NCBI RefSeq assembly: GCF_038967635.1
Contig: NZ_CP152413.1
Location: 3,596,001 to 3,660,000, forward strand
Reading direction: 5' to 3'
Source: Bradyrhizobium sp. B124
Lineage (GTDB): Bacteria; Pseudomonadota; Alphaproteobacteria; Rhizobiales; Xanthobacteraceae
DNA: 64,000 nt
The first letter of the stretch is position 1, and each line of letters opens with the position of its first letter. Below, in pieces: positions 43,784 through 52,374 of the stretch. The notes below the pieces were generated by a model. The model made no database searches. It had not been told where the DNA came from and saw only the letters and a list, made by a program, of their open reading frames with translations. A program made the position numbers and the translations under genes.

Positions 43784-44641
43784 TTAGCGGTTGATCGCGG
43801 GGGTGTACGCCTTCTTGCCCCAGGTGCCGTCGCGAAGTCCGCCACCCTCGGTGGCCGCGAGCGACGCCGAGAACGCGCCGATAAAAAGGGACAGCGTCAG
43901 CCAGATCGCGGTCTGCATCGCCGCCTTGCGTGCTGCGTCCAGATCGGCCTTCACCTGGGTGATGACGTCGTTGACGCGCTTCTCGGCGTCGGCCTGGCTC
44001 AACCCTGTGCGGGCAGAGACGACCTTGGCCACGTAGGCGCGGTCGGCGGGATTAAGATCGCTGTCGTTGTGGAAGCTGGTCGCAAACAGGCGGACCATCT
44101 CGCCACGCGTGTCGGACGGGCTCTGTTGACCTTGAGCCGACGGATTGTCCGAGCGGAGCAGCGTGTCGACATAGCCGTTCATCGGCGAGGATTGAGCAGC
44201 GTTGGCCGCGCCCTGCGTGGCGCCGACGAGCGTTCCGCCCACCAGCGAACTTGCCGGAGAGGCAAGCAGAACAGCGCCGAGGACGGAAGCGGCTGCCCAA
44301 GCCAGAAAGCCGTGCGCGGTATCGCGAAAGTGCACTTCCGTTGTCTGGACGCCGACCCACTTGGTCCGGAGACGGCCGGCAAGATAGCCACCGATGGCTG
44401 ACGAGATCATCGCCATTACGATGAAGTACAGCCCCGTACCGATCTTGAACGTCGACGCGGAAACACGGGAACTGCCCCAGGGCGAAACAACCGAAAATCC
44501 CATACCGGCGCCGAATGACAAAAGCACCAGCGTCAGAGCGAGAGATGCCACCGCACCCGCCAAGACGGCGGCCCAGGACACCCCGGGCACTGACGGTTCA
44601 ACCAAACCCACCTGCGCGTTCTGTCTAAAACTTTGTTCCAT
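43784..44641 (-). CDS. Multi-span membrane protein
   Basis: 285 residues from ATG 44641. Hydrophobic segments near residues 23-50 (GVSWAAVLAGAVASLALTLV), 70-92, 108-135 and 255-275 (WLTLSLFIGAFSASLAATEG), with a long periplasmic or cytosolic helical loop (SQADAEKRVNDVITQVKADL). Resembles the PhnA-like or transmembrane stress proteins found with PRC-barrel genes in Bradyrhizobium. Divergent from the SDR gene. Confidence 0.75.
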   Translation of the reverse strand: MEQSFRQNAQVGLVEPSVPGVSWAAVLAGAVASLALTLVLLSFGAGMGFSVVSPWGSSRVSASTFKIGTGLYFIVMAMISSAIGGYLAGRLRTKWVGVQTTEVHFRDTAHGFLAWAAASVLGAVLLASPASSLVGGTLVGATQGAANAAQSSPMNGYVDTLLRSDNPSAQGQQSPSDTRGEMVRLFATSFHNDSDLNPADRAYVAKVVSARTGLSQADAEKRVNDVITQVKADLDAARKAAMQTAIWLTLSLFIGAFSASLAATEGGGLRDGTWGKKAYTPAINR

Positions 44642-44798
44642 TCAATCCTCCCAGCAGCCGAAGTGGCTGCCCACAAAATTCCCAGATGGAACGAAGGTTC
44701 CCGTATGGAAACTTATCGATGAGAGATCGCATCTTTCCGGAGGGAGGAACCGTGGGCCTCCCCAATCATTCCGTATCGATCATCGGAGAGAAGCGCGA

Positions 44799-45659
44799 AT
44801 GACGCCCGACTATCCCAAGCCACCATTCCCTGCCCAGAAGCAGCCGACGCCGGGCTCAACCGACGCCATGCAGCCGCGTCCGGATCACGGCGAGACAAGT
44901 TACAAGGGTTCGGGCAAGCTGAAGGGGATGAAGGCCGTCATCACCGGTGGGGACAGCGGCATAGGCCGCGCAGTCGCGATCGCGTTTGCACGCGAAGGCG
45001 CAGACGTCCTGATCGCGTTTCTCAACGAGACCGAAGAAGCCACCGAGGTCAAGAAACTCATCGAGAAAGAAGGCCGGAAGGCCGTGCTGATGCCCGGCGA
45101 CCTGCAGGACGCCAAGCATTGCCGAGAAGTCATCAAGAAGGCAGTGGACGGTCTCGGCGGCCTCGACATCCTCGTCAACAATGCTGCCCACCAGGCCACG
45201 TTCAGGGACATCGGCGACATATCGGACGAGGAATGGGAGAAGACCTTCCGGACCAACATCCATTCGATGTTCTACCTGACAAAGGCGGCCGTGCCGCACA
45301 TGAAGCCCGGGAGCGCCATCATCAACACCGCGTCCGTCAACTCGGACATGCCGAACCCGATGCTCCTGGCTTACGCGACCACCAAGGGCGCGATCCAGAA
45401 TTTCACCGGCGGCCTTGCGCAGATGCTCGCAGAAAAGGGCATTCGCGCCAATGCCGTGGCTCCGGGTCCGATCTGGACCCCCTTGATCCCATCGACGATG
45501 CCCGATGACGCCGTGAAGAACTTCGGCAAGCAGGTGCCGATGAAACGGCCCGGCCAGCCTGCCGAACTCGCGACGGCCTATGTCATGCTGGCAGACCCCC
45601 TGTCGAGCTACACGTCCGGAACGACGATCGCCGTGACCGGCGGCAAGCCGTTCATCTGA
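44799..45659 (+). CDS. Short-chain dehydrogenase/reductase (YghA/YhdG-like)
   Basis: 286 residues from ATG 44799. The N-terminal extension PPFPAQKQPTPGSTDAMQPR is typical of the stress-related SDR branch. GGDSGIGRAVAIAFAREGAD is the TGxxxGxG NAD(P) loop, NNAAHQATF the NNAG region, INTASVNSDMPNPMLLAYAT TKG contains the Ser, Tyr and Lys catalytic residues, and APGPIWTPLIPS the PG motif. Uncharacterised substrate; homologs act on aldehydes or ketones. A variant EcfG-like site may lie upstream (GGAAC at 44748) but is weak. Confidence 0.92.
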   Translation: MTPDYPKPPFPAQKQPTPGSTDAMQPRPDHGETSYKGSGKLKGMKAVITGGDSGIGRAVAIAFAREGADVLIAFLNETEEATEVKKLIEKEGRKAVLMPGDLQDAKHCREVIKKAVDGLGGLDILVNNAAHQATFRDIGDISDEEWEKTFRTNIHSMFYLTKAAVPHMKPGSAIINTASVNSDMPNPMLLAYATTKGAIQNFTGGLAQMLAEKGIRANAVAPGPIWTPLIPSTMPDDAVKNFGKQVPMKRPGQPAELATAYVMLADPLSSYTSGTTIAVTGGKPFI

Positions 45660-46042
45660 TGGCCGGCCTCAAGCATCCCGTGACGCCCGACGGCCGGTAT
45701 TTCGTCGTCCGCGGCAAACTTTGGCGGCTGGCCAATCCGGGTTTGTCGGCGGCGGTACGGTCTGCGCTGGTGCGCGAACTGATGGCTGCGCGCAGCGCCG
45801 TCAGGTCGGCCAAGCTCTCGAAGGACGTTACCGCCGAAGCTGCAGCACATCACGCGGTCGACATCGCCAAACGGAAGCTCGGCGAGCGCGGTCCCGTGTG
45901 GTGGACGGACGGGGCGCCCGATCTGAACAGGCATATGATCAAGAACACGCCGTACGCCTCCTGGTATTCAGGCCTGAGGACGGCTGGCCGGCGTGAGCAG
46001 CGGACTCAATCTGTCGACATGGATGGCGGACAAATGCCGTAG
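45659..46042 (+). CDS. Conserved small protein with PDGRYFVVRGKLWR motif
   Basis: 127 residues, ATG overlapping the SDR stop (TGATG), hence co-translated. HPVTPDGRYFVVRGKLWRLA, helical middle (ELMAARSAVRSAKLSKDVTA), then LGERGPVWWTDGAPDLNRHM and NTPYASWYS. Known as a conserved rhizobial protein often beside SDR or stress genes. The end after WYSGL looks non-conserved and may be extended by a lost stop. Confidence 0.7.
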   Translation: MAGLKHPVTPDGRYFVVRGKLWRLANPGLSAAVRSALVRELMAARSAVRSAKLSKDVTAEAAAHHAVDIAKRKLGERGPVWWTDGAPDLNRHMIKNTPYASWYSGLRTAGRREQRTQSVDMDGGQMP

Positions 46043-46142
46043 CCGGGCTGCGACCGACAAACCGACGATCGACAACTTGCCGGGATTACGATCAATCCAG
46101 GTCATTTGGCCGCCGTCATCGGTGCGGAGGAGGTTCAGCGTG

Positions 46143-46445
46143 CTAGAACTCTTCGCCAGTGAAGAACTGGAAATACGCGTCGTGGACCCAGCGCTCGCAC
46201 ACCCGCTCATCGGACAGGCCATAAATGTGCTTGAGCAGCAGCAGCCCCATCATGAAGCGGGTCGCAATCCCCGGTCGACCGTTCTCGCTATAGGGCGGCG
46301 CGATCTCGCCGTCGATCCAGTCCCAATCGACCTTGCCGGCGAGCTGAACCAGCTCGTGCTTCATATCCCTGCTGATCCTCGCCATTCCAACAAGCCTGGT
46401 CGAGCCTTCAGGCTCATCGCGATGGCAGTGGCCGGCGAAGGCCAT
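46143..46445 (-). pseudogene. IS5-like transposase, N-terminal fragment
   Basis: About 75 conserved residues: VDWDWIDGEIAPPYSENGRP, GIATRFMMGLLLLKHIYGLS, DERVCERWVHDAYFQFFTGE EF then TAG where the family has Gln before His-Ala. No catalytic core follows. A different subgroup from the intact element at 8.2 kb. Its insertion probably interrupted the membrane-protein fragment at 46.4-46.6 kb. Confidence 0.7.
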
Positions 46446-46565
46446 TGGATCACCGGCACCGTCATGATGATCGCCGCCTACGGCTGCAGCCTCTTGTTCG
46501 TCGAACGCCTGTTTCGAATCGTGCGGCCCAAATTATTGAGCCTGCCGTGGTTTGCGCGGCTGTGA
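46425..46565 (+). pseudogene. Membrane protein C-terminal fragment
   Basis: AVAGEGHWITGTVMMIAAYG, CSLLFVERLFRIVRPKLLSL, PWFARL then TGA: the last membrane helix and WFARL end of a conserved rhizobial membrane protein. Its 5' part is replaced by the transposase fragment on the other strand. Confidence 0.55.
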
Positions 46566-46687
46566 AATGGGCCCTGCTCGAAGGCGGTTGGACTTTTTCT
46601 GCCGGGTTGACCTTCGACCGACCGCGGATGGGAACCAAACTTGATCATTGCCCCTAGTTTTCACCACACCTAATTAAGGACCTTCGC

Positions 46688-46923
46688 ATGAGCATCGATG
46701 ACCGCCGCCGCGACAAGAACGGGGAAATCAGCCGGAAGCACGGCAACACCCTCGTCAGCAAGCTGCGCCGGATCTACGGGTCCTCTTTGGAGCCGGGGAA
46801 TCCGAAACGGCCAAGCTGAGCGATGTGCTGACGACGTTGCATGAGACGTCCTTCACACAGCTTATCAAGGATCATGAAAGCGGCGGACTGGATGAAAAGG
46901 TCAGGAAGGCCGCACTGGCCTGA
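46688..46923 (+). pseudogene. Small basic conserved protein, frameshifted
   Basis: ATG 46688: MSIDDRRRDKNGEISRKHGN, TLVSKLRRIYGSS, then a shift in TTTGGAGCCGGGG near 46793; next frame AGESETAKLSDVLTTLHETS, FTQLIKDHESGGLDEKVRKA to TGA 46921-46923. The DKNGEISRKHGNTL block is a recognised rhizobial small-protein motif. The join is consistent with one indel. Confidence 0.7.
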
Positions 46924-46950
46924 ACTGTTTGCCGGTGACAGAGTTCGAGT

Positions 46951-47858
46951 ATGGCGTTCCAGCGGAGAAAACCAGCGGCGATCGGCGTCAAGGCGCGGTT
47001 TCCGGGGATTCGTCGAACCCGCACTTGCCACCTCGATCGAACGAGGGCCGCAGGGCGAGCGCTGGATCCATGAAATCAAGTTCGACGGCTATCGGGTTCA
47101 GCTTCACATCGCTAATGAAGACGTCAAGGTATTCACGCGTCGCGGCAACGACTGGACCAGGCGCTTCAGGAAGATCGCACGACGTGTTCCTGATCAGCGC
47201 CTCCTCGACGGCGAGGTCGTCGTGCCTGCTGCGGACGGGACCACCGACCTGTCGGTGCTGCAAAACGAGCTCAAGGGGGAAGTCAGACAAGATCGCGATG
47301 GTCGCGTTCGACCTGCTATACCTCAACGGCCACGACCTCCGCAAACTGCCGCTGGTCGAGCGCAAAACCTTCTGAAGAAGATGATCGCCAAGACCGCAAT
47401 TCAGTTCAGCTAAAGCTTCGAAGTCGAGGGTCCCGAGATGTTCCAGCATGCCTGCGGCGTCGGTCTTGAGGGCGTTGTCTCCAAGGTCAGGGACAGTCGC
47501 AGTTCAGGCCGCGACAGAGATTGGGTCAAGAAGACCTGTGCGCAGCGGGAGACGCTGTCCATCGCCGGCTTCGCCACGAAGGAAAACAAGTTCGGCGGGC
47601 TTTACCTGGGCCGGCTTCAAGGGCACGGATCTTGTCTACGCCCAAGGTCGACCAAGGTTTCGATGGCGTCTCGGCGAAGGATCTCCAGGCAACTCTGAAA
47701 CCGCTGGTCCGAAAGACGCAACCCTATGCCAAGCGGCGGATCGCTCACCGGGGAATCTGGGTCGAGCCGTCTTTGCTCGCGGAAATCGAATTCCGGGCGA
47801 AGTCCGCCGAGGGTAAAGGGCGGCATCCGTTTTTCAAGGCATCCGCGAGGATCTCTGA
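46951..47858 (+). pseudogene. LigD-type DNA ligase, heavily decayed full-length copy
   Basis: ATG 46951 (MAFQRRKPAAIGVKARFPG), shift to FVEPALATS near 47010, then motif I EIKFDGYRVQLH with the adenylation Lys, motif III DGEVVV; shift near 47283 to AMVAFDLLYLNGHDLRKLPL (motif IIIa), shift near 47370, TAA at 47411-47413 in FS-SFEVEG, motif IV LEGVVSKVRDS, motif V DWVKKTCAQRETL, shift near 47620, then DGVSAKDLQATLKPLVRKTQ and the tail ending GIREDL after another shift. At least six lesions. Same subfamily as the fragments at 3.0, 36.6 and 58.7 kb. Confidence 0.85.
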
Positions 47859-48167
47859 TGGCCAAGGATTCGTTTGACCGGTGGTGGGAGTGGGTTGAAA
47901 AACCCTGCAGACAGCCCGCTGACGATTTCAGCCTATTTGCATGATGCCGTGATGCAGTTCCGCCGGAGCAGCGGCTTAACCGGACCAATGCGACTCACCG
48001 ACCGCCGTGTGGCGACTGTCTTGGAGGCGAAGCTCCGTAAGATGATCGGCACCAAGCCGAATTACTGCAGGCCCGAGATCGTTTTTGATCGGGACAACGT
48101 TGTCGCATTGGAGGCGGAAGAGATGCGTGCGGCAGGCCACGCGAGGTACACCGCTTTTGGAGCGTGA
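47858..48167 (+). pseudogene. Small conserved protein (SFDRWWEW type), frameshifted
   Basis: ATG 47858 (overlapping the ligase end, TGATG): MAKDSFDRWWEWVEKP, one extra A in an A5 run near 47901, then DSPLTISAYLHDAVMQFRRS, MRLTDRRVATVLEAKLRKMI and RPEIVFDRDNVVALEAEEMR. SFDRWWEW is a recognised start of short Bradyrhizobium proteins. The second half is clean to 48167. Confidence 0.65.
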
Positions 48168-48302
48168 ATGACAAGGGGAGAAGGCTGCGGCGTACTCTCC
48201 TTGCCTTCCTGACGATGTTTGATAGCATTAGACAGTGCAAGCGAAGTACACCGCCACTGGCAGCGCGCATTCTATTCCCTCATTCCATTTGCAACGGCCA
48301 CG

Positions 48303-48490
48303 ATGAATTCAGAGTGGATGCGCAAAGCTCGTTTCGCGGTGACCGCTGCTTCGTTGAGCTGCGCGGTGATATTGCTCGCGATGGCAGCTCCCCATTCCGT
48401 CTCGAGTGGAGCGCGCTCGGCAACAATCGGCAGTGCAGCAAATCCGGGTTCGTCTTAACGACGTGCCGTCAGGTCCTGCCCGTTTGCTCT
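48303..48490 (+). pseudogene. 59-residue cassette protein, frameshifted copy
   Basis: ATG 48303: MNSEWMRKARFAVTAASLSC, AVILLAMAAPHSVSSGA, then a shift near 48405; next frame RQCSKSGFVLTTCRQVLP with no stop. Homologous to the intact gene at 52375-52554 (LLAMAAPHPVSS, FVLTTCRQAL). Membrane-anchored or secreted small protein. Confidence 0.7.
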
Positions 48491-48557
48491 CTCCTTTGGC
48501 ATAGGCCCTGCAATCTAAGCTGTGCTGGGGATTTCAGTGTCTCAGTTCAGGAAGAAA

Positions 48558-48593
48558 ACGCTGCCGGGCATGTATTTGTGAGACCGGCAGCGT
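48558..48593 (-). terminator. Terminator-like hairpin of the duplicated cassette, copy 1
   Basis: ACGCTGCCGG (48558-48567) and CCGGCAGCGT (48584-48593) pair around 16 nt (GCATGTATTTGTGAGA). The same arrangement with GCCGCCGG/CCGGCGGC stands at 52891-52926. On the rightward strand it is followed by AATTTTT, on the leftward strand it follows the two-gene unit. Confidence 0.55.
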
Positions 48594-48714
48594 AATTTTT
48601 GGGACAGTCAGGACAGCATGCCGATGCCGATCGTCGCCAGCTTGCGGCTGAGCAGGATCGCGTACGCGCCAGCCTGAGCCGGTACGGTGCAACCAAGAAA
48701 CCGATCAGGCGCAT

Positions 48715-48892
48715 TCGCTGCCACCGATCAGAATGACCGTCGCCGGCCGTTTGGTCTCGTCCGGTTCGGCGAGGAAGTTCGTCACGAGCTCGCCAGCGAG
48801 CTTGTGCACGATCAGCGCATCCTCGTCATTCTCGGGGCGTGCTGCGCGGCGACGTTGATGGCCTGCCTCCAATGCGAGGGCTGGGTCTTCAT
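48715..48892 (-). pseudogene. Small cassette protein (MKxQ...LIGGxxCA), frameshifted copy 1
   Basis: ATG 48892: MKTQPSHWRQAINVAAQHAP, shift near 48838, then ENDEDALIVHKLAGELVTNF, LAEPDETKRPATVILIGGSE CA to TGA 48715-48717. Homologous to 52947-53106, which is shifted at a different place. Starts inside the stop of the upstream gene (ATGA). No known family. Confidence 0.65.
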
Positions 48893-49200
48893 GCCATTGC
48901 CCCCTGCTGCCAGTCCTGGGTGCCCACCTGCTCCAGGATGCCGTCCCAGTCGCCTCTGCCGCTGTCGTTGTCCTCCTCTAGATCGTCGGCGCCGCCGGCA
49001 GCCCAGCGTGCTTCCGGTTGATCGCGCGCTAAGGATATACGGCGCGCCTCGCCGACCGTGGCGAGACGAAGGGATCCCAGCCCACAGCTTTCCAGATATC
49101 TGATGCAACTGTACATCGCAGGGCGAGAGAGACCAGCACCGATTGACAGTTCATGGGATGTCGTACCTTCGCGACCTGATCGGAGGATCGATTCCAGCAA
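48889..49200 (-). CDS. Putative winged-helix regulator of the cassette
   Basis: 103 residues from ATG 49200. MLESILRSGREGTTSHELSI, GAGLSRPAMYSCIRYLESCG, LGSLRLATVGEARRISLARD: a winged helix-turn-helix with recognition helix SRPAMYSCIRYLE. An acidic linker (DDLEEDNDSGRGDWDG) ends in TQDWQQGAMA. Its last codons overlap the start of the next gene. A copy of its C-terminus lies at 53103-53222. The pairing with the MKxQ gene is conserved in both copies. Confidence 0.55.
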   Translation of the reverse strand: MLESILRSGREGTTSHELSIGAGLSRPAMYSCIRYLESCGLGSLRLATVGEARRISLARDQPEARWAAGGADDLEEDNDSGRGDWDGILEQVGTQDWQQGAMA

Positions 49201-49335
49201 TTGAACAGGGAACGAGCTGGCCGGGACTAGCGTTTCTGCGCTTCACGCTGCGAGCCGATGATATTCCACTCTCTCCAATGGGTCGGATGAACCAGCACGG
49301 GGCGATTTGAACGGCATTTACCATCCGCCGAGAAC

Positions 49336-49545
49336 TTGGCAACAGGGGAAGATGAGCGCGTGGAGGCCGTCCGAGTCTACCACGGCCAATTCCAGAACGC
49401 GGTTGAACGGCGCGGTTTCAATATACGGCGCGGTTTCAATATGGTGCCAAATCATGAAAGAGAGGATAGGCAGCCGGTTGCGCTGGATGTTGACGCCGAT
49501 CAACTGACTGATGCGTGTGCTAATTTCATTTTGCGAGTGTCCTAA
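49336..49545 (+). CDS. Weak small ORF carrying a tandem repeat
   Basis: 69 codons from TTG 49336: VYHGQFQNAVERRGFNIRRG, FNMVPNHEREDRQPVALDVD, ADQLTDACANFILRVS. An 18-bp tandem duplication gives RRGFNI-RRGFNM. The second half looks protein-like, with a LDVDADQLTDACANF segment. No clear ribosome binding site. Confidence 0.35.
   Translation: MATGEDERVEAVRVYHGQFQNAVERRGFNIRRGFNMVPNHEREDRQPVALDVDADQLTDACANFILRVS
49408..49443. repeat. 18-bp tandem repeat, two units
   Basis: CGGCGCGGTTTCAATATA (49408-49425) followed by CGGCGCGGTTTCAATATG (49426-49443), 17 of 18 identical. It keeps the reading frame of the surrounding ORF. Confidence 0.9.
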
Positions 49546-49553
49546 TTAGGACA
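49538..49553. promoter_or_regulatory. Perfect 16-bp palindrome
   Basis: TGTCCTAATTAGGACA, perfectly self-complementary. Together with the following AGCAC it forms a direct repeat with 50973-50990 (TGTCCTAATTTGGAAGCA), bounding the region with the zinc-ribbon and SGNH genes. Could be a regulator site or an element end. Confidence 0.55.
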
Positions 49554-49614
49554 GCACCGCCGAACTCTTGTTGATCTAGCCATCCGCGTCCGCGACTCCT
49601 AGCGGCTTCTCTCC

Positions 49615-49947
49615 GTGCGCGCTCGGCGCGATCGTTGGTGCGTGCGCCAGCGTCGTTATACGAAATGGTCCGGCCGCTCCTTCCCGCCCGGTAGCCTTGC
49701 GGAATGGCTCGCTGGCGGCCACGTCAGCTGCAACATTCGGGGCCACGGAGGCTGCGATCGGATGGTGGATGTTCGTCTCGATGCCCTGCCGCAGGATCAA
49801 CCATGGTCCAGGGTGGGCTGGCGCTTGGTCTGTACGGTCTGCGGCGTGGCCGGCGCCGTGCACATCGTTCCCAATTGGCACGACATTGACGGTCGCGCTG
49901 TGCCGTTCAGCAATGACTGGAGCACGCCCGCACGAAGCGGTTCCTAA
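49615..49947 (+). CDS. Zinc-ribbon-like small protein
   Basis: 110 codons; the conserved part starts near codon 26: GSLAEWLAGGHVSCNIRGHG, CDRMVDVRLDALPQDQPW, VGWRLVCTVCGVAGAVHIV. Cys pairs CNIRGHGGC and CTVC form a ribbon as in short rhizobial proteins. The N-terminal segment resembles the sequence at 51470-51530, which has lost the ribbon. Confidence 0.55.
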   Translation: MRARRDRWCVRQRRYTKWSGRSFPPGSLAEWLAGGHVSCNIRGHGGCDRMVDVRLDALPQDQPWSRVGWRLVCTVCGVAGAVHIVPNWHDIDGRAVPFSNDWSTPARSGS

Positions 49948-50148
49948 GCCGAAGCTACTCCTTCAGGAGTACAAAACCATTGGGCGCGTCGAGAGTCTTA
50001 TCTTCGTCAGGATTTTGCACCACCGTCCTGGGGCTAGAGTCAGCGCCGTCCGCGTGTATTTTAAGCGGGCGGCGTTGTTGTTTTCGCGGAGGTTTGGGAT
50101 GAATATAACCCATGTGAATTTGCTTCCACGTTGGGCGCAAGGTTGGCC

Positions 50149-50807
50149 ATGAGCCCAGTCGGAATGTTCGAGAATCTAACTGGAGCAGCGGGCAGCGACT
50201 GGCCGAATCTCAGCCAATACCGAGACAGCAATCTTGCGATAACGGCGCCGCTGCGCGGGTGTTCATCGGGGATTCTCTGACCCAAGCATGGCCTCACGTC
50301 GATCCCGAGCTGTTCTCGAACGGGATCGTCGGGCGTGGCATCGCTGGGCAGACCACACCTCAGATACTGCTGCGTTTCATGGCAGACGTCATCGCACTCA
50401 GGCCCAAGGTGGTTCACATTCTGTGTGGCTGCAATGACATCGCTGGCAATACCGGCCCGACGACATTCCGCGACTATCAGAACAACGTGCTGGCGATGCT
50501 GACACTTGCTGATGCGCATGGCCTGCGTGTGATTCTCGGCAACTATGCCGACTACGACCAGTTCGCATGGGTGCCAGAAGTCGGTCCCAAACCTTGGATC
50601 CGGCGCATGAATGCCTGGATCGAGGATACCGCAAGAATGCGGGGGTACGTCTTCGCCGACTATCGAGCTACATTCGGAACAATCGATGACGCCAGAAAGG
50701 CGGCGATCATGCCTGATGGTGTCCATCCCAATGTCGCGGGTTATGCTTTGATGCGGCCTGTCGCGCTCGGAGCGCTGGAGCAAGCCTTCGAACAGGCAGG
50801 CGCATAG
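50149..50807 (+). pseudogene. SGNH/GDSL-family hydrolase, frameshift near the N-terminus
   Basis: ATG 50149: SPVGMFENLTGAAGSDWPNL, SQYRDSNLAITAPLR, then a shift near 50258 to VFIGDSLTQAW. The catalytic parts are complete: GDSLT (Ser), GRGIAGQTT (Gly oxyanion), GCNDIAG (Asn), DGVHPN (Asp, His). A start at GTG 50259 would give 182 residues with every catalytic block but lacking the first strand. SGNH enzymes are esterases or lipases acting on acyl or acetyl groups; substrate unknown. Confidence 0.8.
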
Positions 50808-51214
50808 CGGCGACAACGCCCATCACTCCGAAGACCGCCTAGGACGGCACCGGATATGCAACAAGTGCCGCCGGACGCGCTTCGTTCCTGTAAGAAATTG
50901 ATCGCCCCACAAACGTCCCTGATTTCTATAAAAAGTGCCAAGGCGCGCGGCGTCCTAATCTGCCGTAGCGAATGTCCTAATTTGGAAGCACTCGTTTACG
51001 GCGATCTTCTTTTTCGCCGAGCGTTGCAGCGTTAGCGCTGGAACAGGTGGTGCGAGAGGAAATTTGACGCTATCCTGAAGTTGCCAAACGTTCGGCTGTA
51101 GGGCTGTTTGGTACGGGATACCTCCCGGCCTCGGCGTGCACGGCTCTGAGGCGGTATTTTAATCGATCACGGTCCTGTTTCAGAAGACTTATTCTCCGGC
51201 GTGGAGGTTGTGTC
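50808..51214. other. Gene-free stretch with repeat
   Basis: No supported gene. Contains CGTCCTAATC (50951-50960) and TGTCCTAATTTGGAAGCA (50973-50990), related to the palindrome at 49538. Confidence 0.4.
50973..50990. repeat. Imperfect copy of the TGTCCTAATT palindrome
   Basis: TGTCCTAATTTGGAAGCA; compare TGTCCTAATTAGGACAGCA at 49538. Same orientation, 1.43 kb apart. Confidence 0.6.
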
Positions 51215-51307
51215 ATGTGCAGTGACAGTCTCCTTGGAAGCATTTGCATCGTATTATTGGGGCTGAGCCCACTAATCATCATCGGCGTTACAATGTACGG
51301 GCAGTAA
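51215..51307 (+). CDS. 30-residue membrane peptide
   Basis: MCSDSLLGSICIVLLGLSPL, IIIGVTMYGQ, with GGAGG 8 bp upstream of ATG 51215. One hydrophobic helix. Confidence 0.5.
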   Translation: MCSDSLLGSICIVLLGLSPLIIIGVTMYGQ

Positions 51308-51430
51308 AACGGATTGGGAAAAGCGTCTTTTGATTCATACGTGGGGGCTGCTGCCGCCAGCTAGCCTGCGACATGCGCCGTGTCATTGCGACCGTCGATG
51401 CCGCCGCATGATGGTGTTTAGTTCCACGCC

Positions 51431-51643
51431 TTGACCAATCCGTGGTTTGACCAAGCGGTCGTCACCCGATTGCTAGCGGCTTCTCGGCGCGATCATGGGG
51501 GCATGCGCCGGCGCCGAAAGCCCGCTCACTTGCTCCTCGGTGGCCCGGTCCCGGCGACGGCCGATTACCTAACAAATCACCTTGCGAAGGTTGCTTCATC
51601 ACGCTGGTCATTGCGGGTGGGCAATTGGAGCGACTCCGGATGA
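51431..51643 (+). pseudogene. Partial copy of the zinc-ribbon gene region
   Basis: 70 codons; TRLLAASRRDHGGMRRRRKP corresponds to the segment around 49590-49650, with shared DNA CTAGCGGCTTCTC and CGGCGCGATC. The ribbon half is missing, so it is a truncated duplicate. Confidence 0.35.
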
Positions 51644-52168
51644 TACCTCACCTCGCGCCATCTTCCCGCCCTCGCGCGCCCAGACCCGGCGGGCACATTA
51701 TCTGCCGCTTAGGTTCGCTGGGGCGTTTGGGGGGCAGTTGTGCGATATGGTTTGTGCGCCATGGTGGTTTGGACGACATCGTCGTCATCAGCATCGAAGA
51801 TCAAGTAACCAATGACCATGCATCCGGCGCACACGCCGAAAAATGATCAAAGCCGCCTTTAGCCACCGTCCCATACCGGCCGCCACAATCAAACTGACCC
51901 GCTGCCGAAAACGGCCCCAGCGTGAGTTGCGCTGAGGCCGTCATTCCGTCTGCTGGGGCGCGGGCGCCAGTAAATATGCCGCCTCGGTTCAGCAGTGCGC
52001 CGGTACATCCGCGGCAGCCTAAACTGTACCCGACGTCGCCGCATGCTTGCGGAGGTCTCCCGAGGTACTCCACACAGGGCGCCTCAGCAGGAAGAACAGA
52101 ACGCCGCCAGCGCCAAACCACTACGGGCCCGGCGGCGTACCTTTCCCGCTTGGGTGAATCGGCCGAGT
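51644..52168. other. Mostly gene-free stretch
   Basis: No supported gene. Holds the hairpin at 51911-51941 and, at 52092-52138, a GCCGCC...GGCGGC stem like the cassette terminators. Confidence 0.4.
51911..51941. terminator. Hairpin related to 37827-37859
   Basis: ACGGCCCCAGCG (51911-51922) pairs, with one mismatch, with CGCTGAGGCCGT (51930-51941). The stem sequence is the same as at 37.8 kb. Confidence 0.55.
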
Positions 52169-52283
52169 AACGAAAGCGACCCTGGCGCCGGGAGCGCCAA
52201 GGTCGCCACTAAAACTCCCAGTCGAGGATGGGCACCTGAAAGGGTGCGTGTATCTACTCCAGCCGTTGCCACTAGTTCCGGGG
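52169..52283 (+). repeat. Direct repeat R1 with internal hairpin
   Basis: About 115 bp that aligns with R2 (52566-52681). Shared blocks include AGCGACCC, GGGAGCGCCA, GGTCGCCACTAAA, and TTGCCACT-GTTCC. Internal stem GACCCTGGCGC (52178-52188) / GCGCCAAGGTC (52194-52204). R1 and R2 flank the small gene at 52375. Confidence 0.8.
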
Positions 52284-52374
52284 CTTCTGGGCCACGAAAC
52301 CTTTTTCCCGAAGCGCGAAGCAGTCTTGAAACACACGCGGCCTAACCTTCGATCGCCCAGAAGGAGCAACGGCC

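Noticed and set aside
44748..44775. EcfG promoter before the SDR gene
   Set aside because: GGAAC is followed at 16 bp by CATT, not CGTT; too weak to list.
49408..49443. Possible start of a CRISPR array
   Set aside because: Only two units with no spacer between them; no cas gene.
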